From positions 19,880 to 30,132 of the forward strand of contig CAJUNX010000029.1 in assembly GCA_910587865.1 (NCBI GenBank): a stretch of DNA of 10,253 nucleotides. The letters are read 5' to 3'. Origin of the DNA: an uncultured Roseburia sp. (GTDB lineage Bacteria; Bacillota; Clostridia; Lachnospirales; Lachnospiraceae). Every line of letters starts with the position of its first letter. Position 1 is the stretch's first letter. This document shows, in pieces, positions 1 through 5,642 of the stretch. Both the position numbers and the translations under genes were made by a program. The notes under the pieces were generated by a model that was given only the letters and a program-made list of their open reading frames with translations, was not told the DNA's origin and did no database searches.

Positions 1-120
1 TTTCCGCCCGGTGACGTACCCGCGGACTCTCTTTCTGACATGCCGCCTGCGCACTTCCTGTCCGGCACGCTATCCGCAGGATTTCCGCCCGGTTCGCCGC
101 CTGCCGGCCTCCTCTCAGAT
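1..120 (-). repeat. In-frame repeat insert in pepD, about 81-nt period
   Basis: The 12-mer TTTCCGCCCGGT occurs at 1-12 and again at 82-93, a spacing of 81 nt or 27 codons. In the protein this gives PSERRPAGGEPGG (302-314) and MSERESAGTSPGG (329-341). The array reaches the window edge, so the copy number is unknown. The stretch at about 55-81 also resembles the 48-nt repeat in the ftsK linker (shared TCCTGTC and GCTATCCGCAG). Confidence 0.6.
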
Positions 121-1025
121 GGTTCCCATGCTTCCAGCTCAAACCGGATCCCGGCATCGCTGAATTCATATTCGTCCGCCACCGCGGCACGCACTGCCGT
201 GAGCGTGCCGCTTAACCGCTCCCCGCCTGTCTCTGTCACAAATACTGCTTCGCCTTCTGACGGGATGCCGGACTTTTTATTCGAAGAAGTAAGGCGCATG
301 AGCCGGAATGAAATCCCGTCCATATGAAATGCGTACAGCACACGGGCGAGCAGCTTGCCCGCATTGGCCCTCTCCTTACCGATATCATCCCCGGTGCGGC
401 CCCCCAGGAGCCCCTCCACACGCAGACGCCATACGGAGCCCGCCGCACAGCTCTGCGTCATCTTCTTTTCGATTGTCAGATTCCGCGATCCGGCCAGCGT
501 CGTGTAGGTGCGGTATTCGCCCGCCCCGTCCAGATTGATCAGCCGTCTTGCCTTAAAGTACTCCGGCTTTAACGCGCGCGCCCCGAACAGCCCGGTCTCC
601 TCCTGCACGGTAAAACAGCATTCCAGATACGGATGTGAAAGCGTCTCATCCGACAAAATATCCAGCATATATGCAACGCCCATGCAGTCGTCTCCCCCAA
701 GCGTCGTCCCACGTGCCCGAAGATGCGTCCCGTCCACATACAGATCCAGCGGATCCGTTTCAAAATCATGTGCGGATTCCGGCGTCTTCTCACAGACCAT
801 ATCCATATGCGCCTGAAGGATCACGCCCGGATGCGTCTCATACCCGGACGACGCCTCCTTACAGATCACTACATTCCACATTTCATCCTGGAGAAACGCA
901 AGTCCGCGCTCTTTTGCAAACGACACGATCCAGTCGCTTAATGCCTTCTCATTTCCCGAACCGTGCGGAATTTTACATATTTCGTTAAAAAAATAACAAT
1001 GTGGTTTTTTCAGATCAAATTCCAT
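1..1025 (-). CDS. pepD: PepD-like Xaa-His dipeptidase (peptidase M20C), 3' end outside window
   Basis: Partial gene of 341 visible codons; the family is usually about 480-500 residues, so the C-terminal catalytic part is off the left edge. In this family, cytosolic metallodipeptidases release C-terminal His and related residues from dipeptides using two metal ions. Seen: the hallmark QAHMDMVCEK (residues 71-80, metal ligands H73 and D75), a LGGDDCMG loop (D112 bridging ligand), QEETG (E142 general base, E143 ligand), NLD (D166), and a lid segment GLLGGRTGDDI (205-215). Odd: the family's usual GGHSG is GGRTG here (R210 for the oxyanion-type His), DEE is QEE, and the usual acidic run after NLD is GAGEY. 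From about residue 301 the protein enters a Gly/Pro/Ser/Glu/Arg-rich insert with an internal repeat. The ATG at 1025 is preceded by GGAGAGGGGACAGGGAG. It lies 146 nt downstream of panE on the same strand, probably one transcript. The family call is firm; the activity is doubtful because of the substitutions. Confidence 0.8.
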   Translation of the reverse strand, partial: MEFDLKKPHCYFFNEICKIPHGSGNEKALSDWIVSFAKERGLAFLQDEMWNVVICKEASSGYETHPGVILQAHMDMVCEKTPESAHDFETDPLDLYVDGTHLRARGTTLGGDDCMGVAYMLDILSDETLSHPYLECCFTVQEETGLFGARALKPEYFKARRLINLDGAGEYRTYTTLAGSRNLTIEKKMTQSCAAGSVWRLRVEGLLGGRTGDDIGKERANAGKLLARVLYAFHMDGISFRLMRLTSSNKKSGIPSEGEAVFVTETGGERLSGTLTAVRAAVADEYEFSDAGIRFELEAWEPSERRPAGGEPGGNPADSVPDRKCAGGMSERESAGTSPGG

Positions 1026-1171
1026 CTCCCTGTCCCCTCTCCGGGAACTGCTGCAAACCGACAGCTGCACACAATCAATGCTGACATCCGTGACATCGCA
1101 GCCATATCCTGCGGAACTTACGAATTCTGCAGCAGCCCCGTTCTCTGCATCCCCATTGCGATCCGGCTCCG
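1026..1171 (-). other. panE-pepD spacer, no gene seen
   Basis: A 146-nt gap between the panE stop and the pepD start. I see no convincing ORF, promoter or T-tailed terminator here. CTGCTGCA and TGCAGCAG near its two ends could pair over a long distance. It is most simply read as a transcribed leader of pepD within the panE-pepD unit. Confidence 0.4.
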
Positions 1172-2110
1172 TCACCGCCCCGAAACATCCGTCTCACATC
1201 CGTTTGTCCTGTCCTCCAGTGCATGTACCAGTTCCACCACAAACGAATGTGCAGGCGCCGGCACACCAAGCCGCTTTGCCTCCGAGAGAACAGCCCCGCT
1301 GATCGTATCCACTTCCGTGGGTACACCGTCACGCAGGTCCGCATAGATCGAGGTGTAGCCGTTGTGCGCATGATCGACCAGATCCCGCACTTCCTTTACA
1401 ATCTCCTCCTCGTCAAATCCCATGTGGTCCGTATTCGCCACGCGTACCGCTTCCCTTGCCAGCTGCTCTGTCAGCGCCCATGCATGACTGCTCCCGCCGA
1501 TAAAATCAAGACTCGTCTGGAGAATGCCCGTCACCACGCTTGCAGACACATTGACAAAAAGCTTTTTCCAGATCGTTTTTTTCACACAGTCCGAAACAAT
1601 CGTGTCAAATCCGCAGCAGGTAAAATTTTCCGCGATCGGGGCAAGTACCCCGCTCCCTCCGTCCGGCAGCCCGATACTGCTGACGCCCCCGCCTCCGTGA
1701 TTGATATACCCCGGCCCAATCAGACTACTGTTGTGCTTTGTCGTCCCGATAATGACATGCGCCCGGTCCGCCACCTTCAGCAGATTCTGTTCATGTCCCG
1801 CACCGTTCTGCAGTGTCATCACATAGGTATCCGGACCGATCAGACCTCTGTTTGCCTTCAGCGCAGCCTCTGAAAACATCGCTTTTACAAATACGATGAC
1901 AAGATCCATCTCCCCCAGACCATTCGCCCGGGTAACCGCCTTCGGATAAAAGGTCTCCTCTTTGTCCGCTTCCCGTATCCTGACCCCGTCCCTGTTAACC
2001 GCCTCAGCCCTTTCCTCATCAATCTCAATCAGCCAGACCTCATTGTGTCGGGAGAGATATCCGCCAAACAGGCAGCCCATCGCTCCTGCTCCGAGTATCG
2101 CTATTTTCAT
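1172..2110 (-). CDS. panE: Ketopantoate reductase family protein (2-dehydropantoate 2-reductase)
   Basis: 312 residues, normal for PanE/ApbA enzymes, which reduce 2-dehydropantoate to pantoate with NADPH in pantothenate/CoA synthesis. Seen: an N-terminal Rossmann fold with GAGAMG (7-12), TLQNGAG with N102 (equivalent to E. coli N98), IWKKLFVN with the catalytic Lys at K183 (K176), and PTEVDTISG with E266 (E256). The usual second Asn of the central helix is Ala (NVSAS, 187-191). The frame stays open to a TTG at 2218, but I chose the ATG at 2110: it begins directly with the Rossmann strand MKIAILGAG and has GGAG six bases upstream. An ATG four codons earlier lacks a good ribosome binding site. 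The gene is first after the 2316-2344 promoter and is followed by pepD. No panB, panC or panD is in view, so the substrate could be another 2-oxo acid; the fold is certain, the substrate is not. Confidence 0.85.
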   Translation of the reverse strand: MKIAILGAGAMGCLFGGYLSRHNEVWLIEIDEERAEAVNRDGVRIREADKEETFYPKAVTRANGLGEMDLVIVFVKAMFSEAALKANRGLIGPDTYVMTLQNGAGHEQNLLKVADRAHVIIGTTKHNSSLIGPGYINHGGGGVSSIGLPDGGSGVLAPIAENFTCCGFDTIVSDCVKKTIWKKLFVNVSASVVTGILQTSLDFIGGSSHAWALTEQLAREAVRVANTDHMGFDEEEIVKEVRDLVDHAHNGYTSIYADLRDGVPTEVDTISGAVLSEAKRLGVPAPAHSFVVELVHALEDRTNGCETDVSGR

Positions 2111-2197
2111 GTTAATCTCCATTCCGGAGCGTTTACGCGGCGGACAACGCAAATTGCAGAGCTGCGTCACGTACACCTGCGTCTTCCATAAAGGCAG

Positions 2198-2220
2198 ATT
2201 TGTGCCGCATATGCACAAAT
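2198..2220. repeat. Perfect 8-bp inverted repeat in the panE leader
   Basis: ATTTGTGC at 2198-2205 and GCACAAAT at 2213-2220 are exact inverted copies around a 7-nt loop. The repeat lies in the roughly 200-nt leader between the panE promoter and start codon. It could be a small RNA hairpin or a second protein-binding palindrome. No T-tract follows on the minus strand, so it is not a terminator. Confidence 0.5.
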
Positions 2221-2271
2221 GCCGCGTGAAAAACAGTGATCAGACTGATTCACACAATGCGCTCCTTACAG

Positions 2272-2315
2272 ATCTATTGCAATCGATTCCGAAAAAGCAA
2301 TCGATTGCAATAGAT
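2272..2315 (-). promoter_or_regulatory. Operator-like 17-bp inverted repeat at the panE start of transcription
   Basis: The arms at 2272-2288 and 2299-2315 are perfect inverted copies of 17 bp around a 10-nt centre. The right arm contains a complete 12-bp palindrome GCAATCGATTGC with central CG, the form typical of LacI-family operators; the left arm carries a near copy. The right arm abuts the -10 box of the panE promoter and covers the predicted start of transcription, so a bound protein would block initiation. No T-tract follows on either strand. The placement is seen; the regulator is unknown and not in the window. Confidence 0.7.
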
Positions 2316-2344
2316 ATCATAACACCTTGCCAGTAAGAAGTCAA
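2316..2344 (-). promoter_or_regulatory. Near-consensus sigma-A promoter for panE(-pepD)
   Basis: Read on the minus strand, TTGACT (2344-2339), a 17-nt spacer and TATGAT (2321-2316) each match the -35 and -10 consensus at five of six positions with ideal spacing. Transcription would begin near 2309, inside the operator-like palindrome, giving a leader of about 200 nt before panE. Confidence 0.8.
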
Positions 2345-2406
2345 TTAATTTTTTCCATTTTTACATATTTCTTCTGTTTCTGCATTTTTGTTTTTACAAT
2401 ATGCAC

Positions 2407-2456
2407 AAAAAAGAACCGGCTGTCCCTGCGGATCCGCCGGTCTTCTTTTCTTTTTA
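2407..2456 (-). terminator. Hairpin terminator between divergent promoters, possibly bidirectional
   Basis: The stem core ACCGGC (2415-2420) pairs with GCCGGT (2436-2441) and can be extended by G-C and A-T pairs with one bulged A. On the minus strand the hairpin is followed by TTCTTTTTT; on the plus strand by CTTCTTTTCTTTTT. Both flanks are thus U-rich in RNA. Neither neighbouring gene ends here, so the transcript being stopped is unidentified. Confidence 0.6.
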
Positions 2457-2516
2457 CTAGATTCTGTTCCTGACCGCCATAGCAGCTTATCATGTGCTTT
2501 GCATGACGGCATCAGA

Positions 2517-2549
2517 CTACCCGGATTTGTAAATTTGAAGCGGAAACAT
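2517..2549 (-). CDS. Possible 10-codon small ORF with strong ribosome binding site
   Basis: ATG at 2549 opens MFPLQIYKSG and ends at TAG. It is preceded by GGGAGGGAGG with a 4-nt gap to the ATG, the strongest-looking ribosome binding site of the divergent region. The hairpin terminator lies about 60 nt downstream. A weak TATTAT on the minus strand at 2622-2617 could serve as a -10. It could be a leader peptide or chance; I do not recognise the peptide. Confidence 0.2.
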   Translation of the reverse strand: MFPLQIYKSG

Positions 2550-2593
2550 AAATCCTCCCTCCCGGATCGCGTTCGGATTCCTCCACAATCCGG

Positions 2594-2622
2594 TTGCGGA
2601 CACGCCCGAAATCTTCTATAAT
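2594..2622 (+). promoter_or_regulatory. Promoter for the zinc-ribbon membrane protein gene
   Basis: A perfect TATAAT at 2617-2622 lies 17 nt after a weak -35 (TTGCGG, 2594-2599). The ribosome binding site GAGG (2641-2644) and the ATG at 2654 follow closely, giving a leader of about 25 nt. The -10 sits in a near-palindrome (TTCTATAATAGAA), so weak opposite-strand initiation is possible. Confidence 0.6.
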
Positions 2623-2653
2623 AGAAACTATCAAAACAGTGAGGTAACATGTC

Positions 2654-3514
2654 ATGTGGTGTCCAAAATGCAAAAATGAATATGTCCCGGGGATCACCCG
2701 GTGTGCGGACTGCGGGATTTTGCTTGTCGACTTGCCGGATGCGCCAAAGCCATCGGACAGTCAGGCTTCTGGAGATTTTGATCCGGATGCCGGTTTCGCC
2801 GGCAGCATTCCGGGCGCGTCGGGGCAGGCAAATCCTGAGACTGATTTCGCCGACAGCATTCCGGACGGATCGGATCAGACAGATCCTGACGGCAGCGCCG
2901 GGCGCGTCGGATCGTCTCCTGTGAGCGCGTCCCACGCCTTTGTGTCACAGCGCACAAAAGCGGAGGATATGAAATCGACCGCCTACACGTTCACGCTGAC
3001 CGGCGGCGCAGGACTCATCCTCCTGGTGCTGTTTGCGGCGGATATTCTTCCGTTTCACATGGCGATCTATTCCAAAGTCATGATCTGTCTGGTCATGGGC
3101 GGACTGTTTTTCTTTTTCCTTCTGGTCGGCATCAACGCATTCCGCCAGCAGAATAAGATTACCCGGGCCGCGGAGGAGGAAGATGCGCTGTTTTCGGCCA
3201 TCATGGAGTGGTTTCCATCCGCGCACACGGCAAAGGAGATCGATGCGGCGACTGATGTTGCGATGCATACGGACCAGGGTGATGCGGCGACTGACGTTGC
3301 ACTGCATACGGACGGTGGCGATGCGGTGACTGACGTTGCACTGCATACGGACCAGGGTGATGCGGCGACTGATGTGTCAGAGGGCGGCGGGGATGAGCTG
3401 CTTTATTTTGCCCGCTGCGAGGTGATGCACCGTCTGATCGCAGCGCGCTATCCCGATCTCGAGGAATCCTTTTGCGACCATGTGATAGAAACATTATATG
3501 CAGCGTTATTCTAA
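2654..3514 (+). CDS. Zinc-ribbon protein with two membrane segments and repeat linkers
   Basis: 286 residues. The N-terminal zinc ribbon has C3/C6 and C17/C20 in a CPKC...CADCG pattern. A low-complexity acidic linker follows (about 30-100), then two hydrophobic segments (about 112-133 and 137-162), a charged cytosolic-type segment beginning RQQNKITRAAEEEDAL, and a C-terminal helical region (247-286) ending in LYAALF. This layout resembles small zinc-ribbon membrane proteins that I recall as common in Lachnospiraceae and of unknown function. Two stretches are tandem repeats: 17-residue units at 46-79 and 13-residue units at 198-242, the latter inserted in the linker between the membrane part and the conserved C-terminal region. 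ATG 2654 was chosen because it begins MWCPKC and has GAGG nine bases upstream; ATG 2649 is in another frame. It has its own promoter and is followed by xpt after 100 nt. Real gene, unknown role. Confidence 0.85.
   Translation: MWCPKCKNEYVPGITRCADCGILLVDLPDAPKPSDSQASGDFDPDAGFAGSIPGASGQANPETDFADSIPDGSDQTDPDGSAGRVGSSPVSASHAFVSQRTKAEDMKSTAYTFTLTGGAGLILLVLFAADILPFHMAIYSKVMICLVMGGLFFFFLLVGINAFRQQNKITRAAEEEDALFSAIMEWFPSAHTAKEIDAATDVAMHTDQGDAATDVALHTDGGDAVTDVALHTDQGDAATDVSEGGGDELLYFARCEVMHRLIAARYPDLEESFCDHVIETLYAALF
2789..2890 (+). repeat. Two 51-nt degenerate units in the zinc-ribbon gene
   Basis: The coded units AGFAGSIPGASGQANPE (46-62) and TDFADSIPDGSDQTDPD (63-79) are in frame and share the F-A-x-S-I-P core. 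They have diverged more than the 39-nt array in the same gene, which suggests an older duplication. Confidence 0.6.
3242..3376 (+). repeat. 39-nt tandem repeat, 3.5 copies, in frame
   Basis: Units start at 3242, 3281, 3320 and 3359 (the last is partial, 18 nt). Each encodes DA[AV]TDVA[ML]HTD[QG]G, 13 residues, and the copies differ at only a few bases. It expands a linker just upstream of the conserved C-terminal region of the zinc-ribbon protein. There are no spacers and no dyad, so it is not CRISPR. Confidence 0.9.
3472..3500 (+). promoter_or_regulatory. Weak candidate promoter for xpt
   Basis: TTGCGA (3472-3477), 17 nt, and TATATG (3495-3500) lie in the last codons of the upstream gene. 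Each matches the consensus at only about four of six positions. xpt could equally be read through from 2617. The 100-nt gap shows no purine-riboswitch core. Confidence 0.25.
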
Positions 3515-3614
3515 CGCCGGTTTCCGCGGACAACGAATGTTCTGCCCCGGCCGCCGGATGCGGCATATCGTACCGCCGCGAATCGGAACGACAAAAAAAG
3601 AAATGGAGAAGCGT

Positions 3615-4208
3615 ATGAAATTACTTGAAGAACGAATCCTTTCAGAGGGAAAAGCTGTCAGTGAAGAGATTTTGAAAGTGGACAGTTTCATCAATCACCA
3701 GGTGGATCCGGTGCTCATGCAGCAGATCGGCGAAACGTTTGCCGCGCATTTCAGGGAACGTGGCATTACAAAAGTAGTTACTATTGAGAGTTCCGGCATC
3801 GCCCCGGCGCAGATGACGGCGCTTGCCCTCGGCGTCCCGCTCGTCATTTTCAAAAAACAGCCCTCCAAAGTGTTTGGCGACAATATGGATCAGACGATCG
3901 TCACCTCTTTTACGAAGGGAACCAGCTACGAGCTGACGCTCGCGAAGGATTTTATTTCGCAGGACGATCATGTGCTGATCATCGATGATTTTCTCGCGAA
4001 CGGGGAGGCTGCCACCGGCTGCATCCGGCTGCTCCGCCTCTCGCACGCCACTGTCGCAGGCATCGGTGTCCTCGTCGAAAAATCGTTCCAGCCGGGACGT
4101 CAGAAGCTGACCGGTCAGGGACATGAGGTGTATGCGCTCGCACGCATCAAAGCCATGGAAAAAGATCATATCGAATTTCTGCCCGCGGACGACGAGACGC
4201 AGAGCTGA
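3615..4208 (+). CDS. xpt: Xanthine phosphoribosyltransferase
   Basis: 197 residues, the usual length for Xpt. The enzyme joins xanthine to PRPP to give XMP for purine salvage in the cytosol. Seen: the type I phosphoribosyltransferase PRPP loop VLIIDDFLANGEAATG (120-135), an N-terminal MKLLEERI start typical of Xpt, the ESSGIAPAQ loop (58-66), and the KKQPSKVFG flexible-loop region (80-88). The frame is open back to 3498, but ATG 3615 is preferred: it matches the family start and has GGAG six bases upstream. It lies 100 nt after the zinc-ribbon gene, and its transcript ends at the hairpin at 4400-4446. No xanthine permease gene follows, although xpt is often paired with one. Nothing needed for catalysis looks missing. 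Confidence 0.95.
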   Translation: MKLLEERILSEGKAVSEEILKVDSFINHQVDPVLMQQIGETFAAHFRERGITKVVTIESSGIAPAQMTALALGVPLVIFKKQPSKVFGDNMDQTIVTSFTKGTSYELTLAKDFISQDDHVLIIDDFLANGEAATGCIRLLRLSHATVAGIGVLVEKSFQPGRQKLTGQGHEVYALARIKAMEKDHIEFLPADDETQS

Positions 4209-4399
4209 CCGGGGTCTGCCAGAAAAATGAAGACAGATCATCCTTCGCCGGATGATATCAGGAGATCACGGACATATCCGCAGGACCGACGGCTGTCAGT
4301 GAAAGGAAAGCTGATTGTCTTTCGCCGGATGATATCAGTTGATCACAAACCCATCCGCAGGACCGGATTCTGCCGGAATGAAATAACTCTGATCAGAAG
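4209..4399 (+). repeat. 77-nt-period degenerate repeat in the xpt 3' region
   Basis: Two 45-nt copies at 4244-4288 and 4321-4365 start with the same 17 nt (TTCGCCGGATGATATCA) and end with ATCCGCAGGACCG. The segments between them (CTGCCAG, CTGTCAG, CTGCCGG starts) show a period of 77 nt, about 2.4 units. In the first copy ATCATCC and GGATGAT can form a 7-bp stem around TTCGCC. 77 is not a multiple of three and no ORF is conserved across copies, so it is non-coding; it would be in the xpt 3' UTR. Confidence 0.75.
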
Positions 4400-4446
4400 C
4401 AGGCGCGCCAGCCGGGAAAAACCTACGGCTGACACGCCTGTTTTTT
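4400..4446 (+). terminator. Rho-independent terminator of xpt
   Basis: CAGGCG-CGC-CAGCCG (4400-4414) pairs with CGGCTG-ACA-CGCCTG (4426-4440), a long G+C-rich stem with a small internal loop, followed by six T at 4441-4446. On the opposite strand the tail is poor (CTTCTGATC), so termination of the convergent minus-strand gene here is probably weaker. Confidence 0.85.
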
Positions 4447-4458
4447 GTGTCCGTGGGA

Positions 4459-5625
4459 TTACTGCGGCGTCTCCTGCGGCATCGTCCCATCCGGATAATA
4501 AATAAAGTTTGCGCGGTTTACCCCGCTGCGCAGACCGTTTTTCGTATTGACTGCGCGCACGGAAAAAATATTGTTTCCTGCCGGAATCTCGATCGGACCT
4601 TCGTACTTTGCCGACTGACGCGTCGGATCGGTCCCGTCCCAGGTATAATAAATCTCACAATCGCGCTCTGTGTGGAGCACGATAAAGGTCTGCTCTGTCA
4701 CCTCCCCGCCGTTCGGCCAGATGGCAGGCGGATCGGGCGGTTCAAAGCGGATCTCATAAGTGGCGCTTCTGATATCGCTGCAGATCCCTTTTTCATTGAC
4801 ACAGACCGCGGAAATCTCATACTCCCCTTCCTCATCAAGCGGTATTCCGGTCTCCTCATCATACCGGATCCCGGTTTTGGGATCCGGTTCTGAGCCGTCC
4901 GTCGTGTAGTAGATCTCACATTCCTCCATTGAGACAATCACGACGTCCATAAAATCCTCGTAGGTTCCCGAGACAGGTGAGATCACAGGCGCTTTCACAT
5001 GGTACGGTGCAAACAGCTTCGCAATCTCCGCGTTTCTGACCGTATCCTCGAGCGCCAGAATCCCGTCATAATCCCCTTTTGCCTCATAGACGTCGATCAG
5101 TCTCTGATATGCCTCCTGATGATTATTGTCCGCCTGAATGACATCCATCAGAACCACCAGCGCCGCATCATAATCCTTTTTGGCAATGCAGACCTCCGCC
5201 ATACCCATGCGTGCTGCCGGATCCTGCGGATTCAGCGAGAGAGCCGTCTCATAGTACTTTAACGCATCCTCATACTGACTGCCCGACTGGCTTTGCACCG
5301 CCATCGCCATCTGATAGTCATAGGAATTCGCGTTTTTAAAATGGATCACCAGCTTTACCGCAACCCCCGTCACAATAAACACGGCTAAAAGTACACACAC
5401 CAGTATAATCGGCATTTTCCCGCTGATCTGATATTTTTTTCGTGATACACGTTTTCCTTTTTTCTGTTTTCCTTTGGAATCGCCTGGATTCTCATCCGTC
5501 AAAAGGGAGCGCAGATAGTCATCCTCGAGAACACTGTAAGCCGGAACCATCTGTGCTTCTTCGCCGCATACGGAGCAGTAAACACGTCCTTCCTTCAGCT
5601 CCGCGCCACATTTTGCACATTTCAT
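4459..5625 (-). CDS. Zinc-ribbon, membrane-anchored TPR protein with chitobiase-C-like domains
   Basis: 388 residues. Domains in order: zinc ribbon C3/C6/C17/C20 (MKCAKCGAEL...YCSVCG); an acidic then Lys-rich linker (31-66); one membrane helix (about 71-95); TPR-like helices (about 103-200, with YEDALKYYETALSLNPQDPAA as the clear unit at 118-138); then two beta-sandwich repeats (about 212-293 and 298-377) with the motif EIYYTTDGSEP and EIYYTWDGTDP, which is characteristic of the chitobiase/beta-hexosaminidase C-terminal (CHB_HEX_C) type. Positive charges before the helix suggest the ribbon is cytosolic and the TPR and beta domains lie outside. This layout is one I recall from Lachnospiraceae, function unknown; a surface binding or assembly role is inference. 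Start 5625 has AAAGGG upstream. It follows folD by only 17 nt, so it is probably cotranscribed with fhs-folD, though a role in folate chemistry is not implied. Confidence 0.85.
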   Translation of the reverse strand: MKCAKCGAELKEGRVYCSVCGEEAQMVPAYSVLEDDYLRSLLTDENPGDSKGKQKKGKRVSRKKYQISGKMPIILVCVLLAVFIVTGVAVKLVIHFKNANSYDYQMAMAVQSQSGSQYEDALKYYETALSLNPQDPAARMGMAEVCIAKKDYDAALVVLMDVIQADNNHQEAYQRLIDVYEAKGDYDGILALEDTVRNAEIAKLFAPYHVKAPVISPVSGTYEDFMDVVIVSMEECEIYYTTDGSEPDPKTGIRYDEETGIPLDEEGEYEISAVCVNEKGICSDIRSATYEIRFEPPDPPAIWPNGGEVTEQTFIVLHTERDCEIYYTWDGTDPTRQSAKYEGPIEIPAGNNIFSVRAVNTKNGLRSGVNRANFIYYPDGTMPQETPQ

Positions 5626-5642
5626 AGGAAAATCCCTTTCCG

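Larger units (their letters stand above)
2345..2653. other. Divergent intergenic region, no confident gene
   Basis: About 300 nt between the leftward panE promoter and the rightward zinc-ribbon gene. It contains a hairpin terminator (2407-2456), the rightward promoter (2594-2622), and a tiny minus-strand ORF (2517-2549) with a strong ribosome binding site. A minus-strand frame at 2345-2512 (55 codons) ends in a zinc-ribbon-like CxxC pattern but is crossed by the terminator, so I do not call it a gene. Confidence 0.5.

Noticed and set aside
2108..2218. 36-residue N-terminal extension of panE containing VYVTQLCNLRC, which resembles a radical SAM motif
   Set aside because: It precedes a perfect Rossmann start with its own ribosome binding site, uses a TTG start without one, lacks the third Cys in the required spacing, and is too short for a radical SAM domain. 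Best taken as untranslated leader and chance.
2345..2935. 196-codon minus-strand ORF opposite the zinc-ribbon gene
   Set aside because: Mostly antisense to a well-supported gene, Arg/Pro-rich in the way of shadow frames, and crossed by a terminator hairpin.
3242..3376. CRISPR-like array (also considered for 8361-8584 and 10153-10253)
   Set aside because: Units are contiguous without unique spacers, are coding in two cases, and no cas genes are in view.
3515..3614. Purine riboswitch upstream of xpt
   Set aside because: The gap is only 100 nt and shows neither the conserved loop-loop motif nor an expression-platform terminator.
4227..4505. 92-codon plus-strand ORF after xpt
   Set aside because: It runs through the 77-nt repeat, whose copies fall in different frames, and through the xpt terminator into the opposite gene's 3' end.
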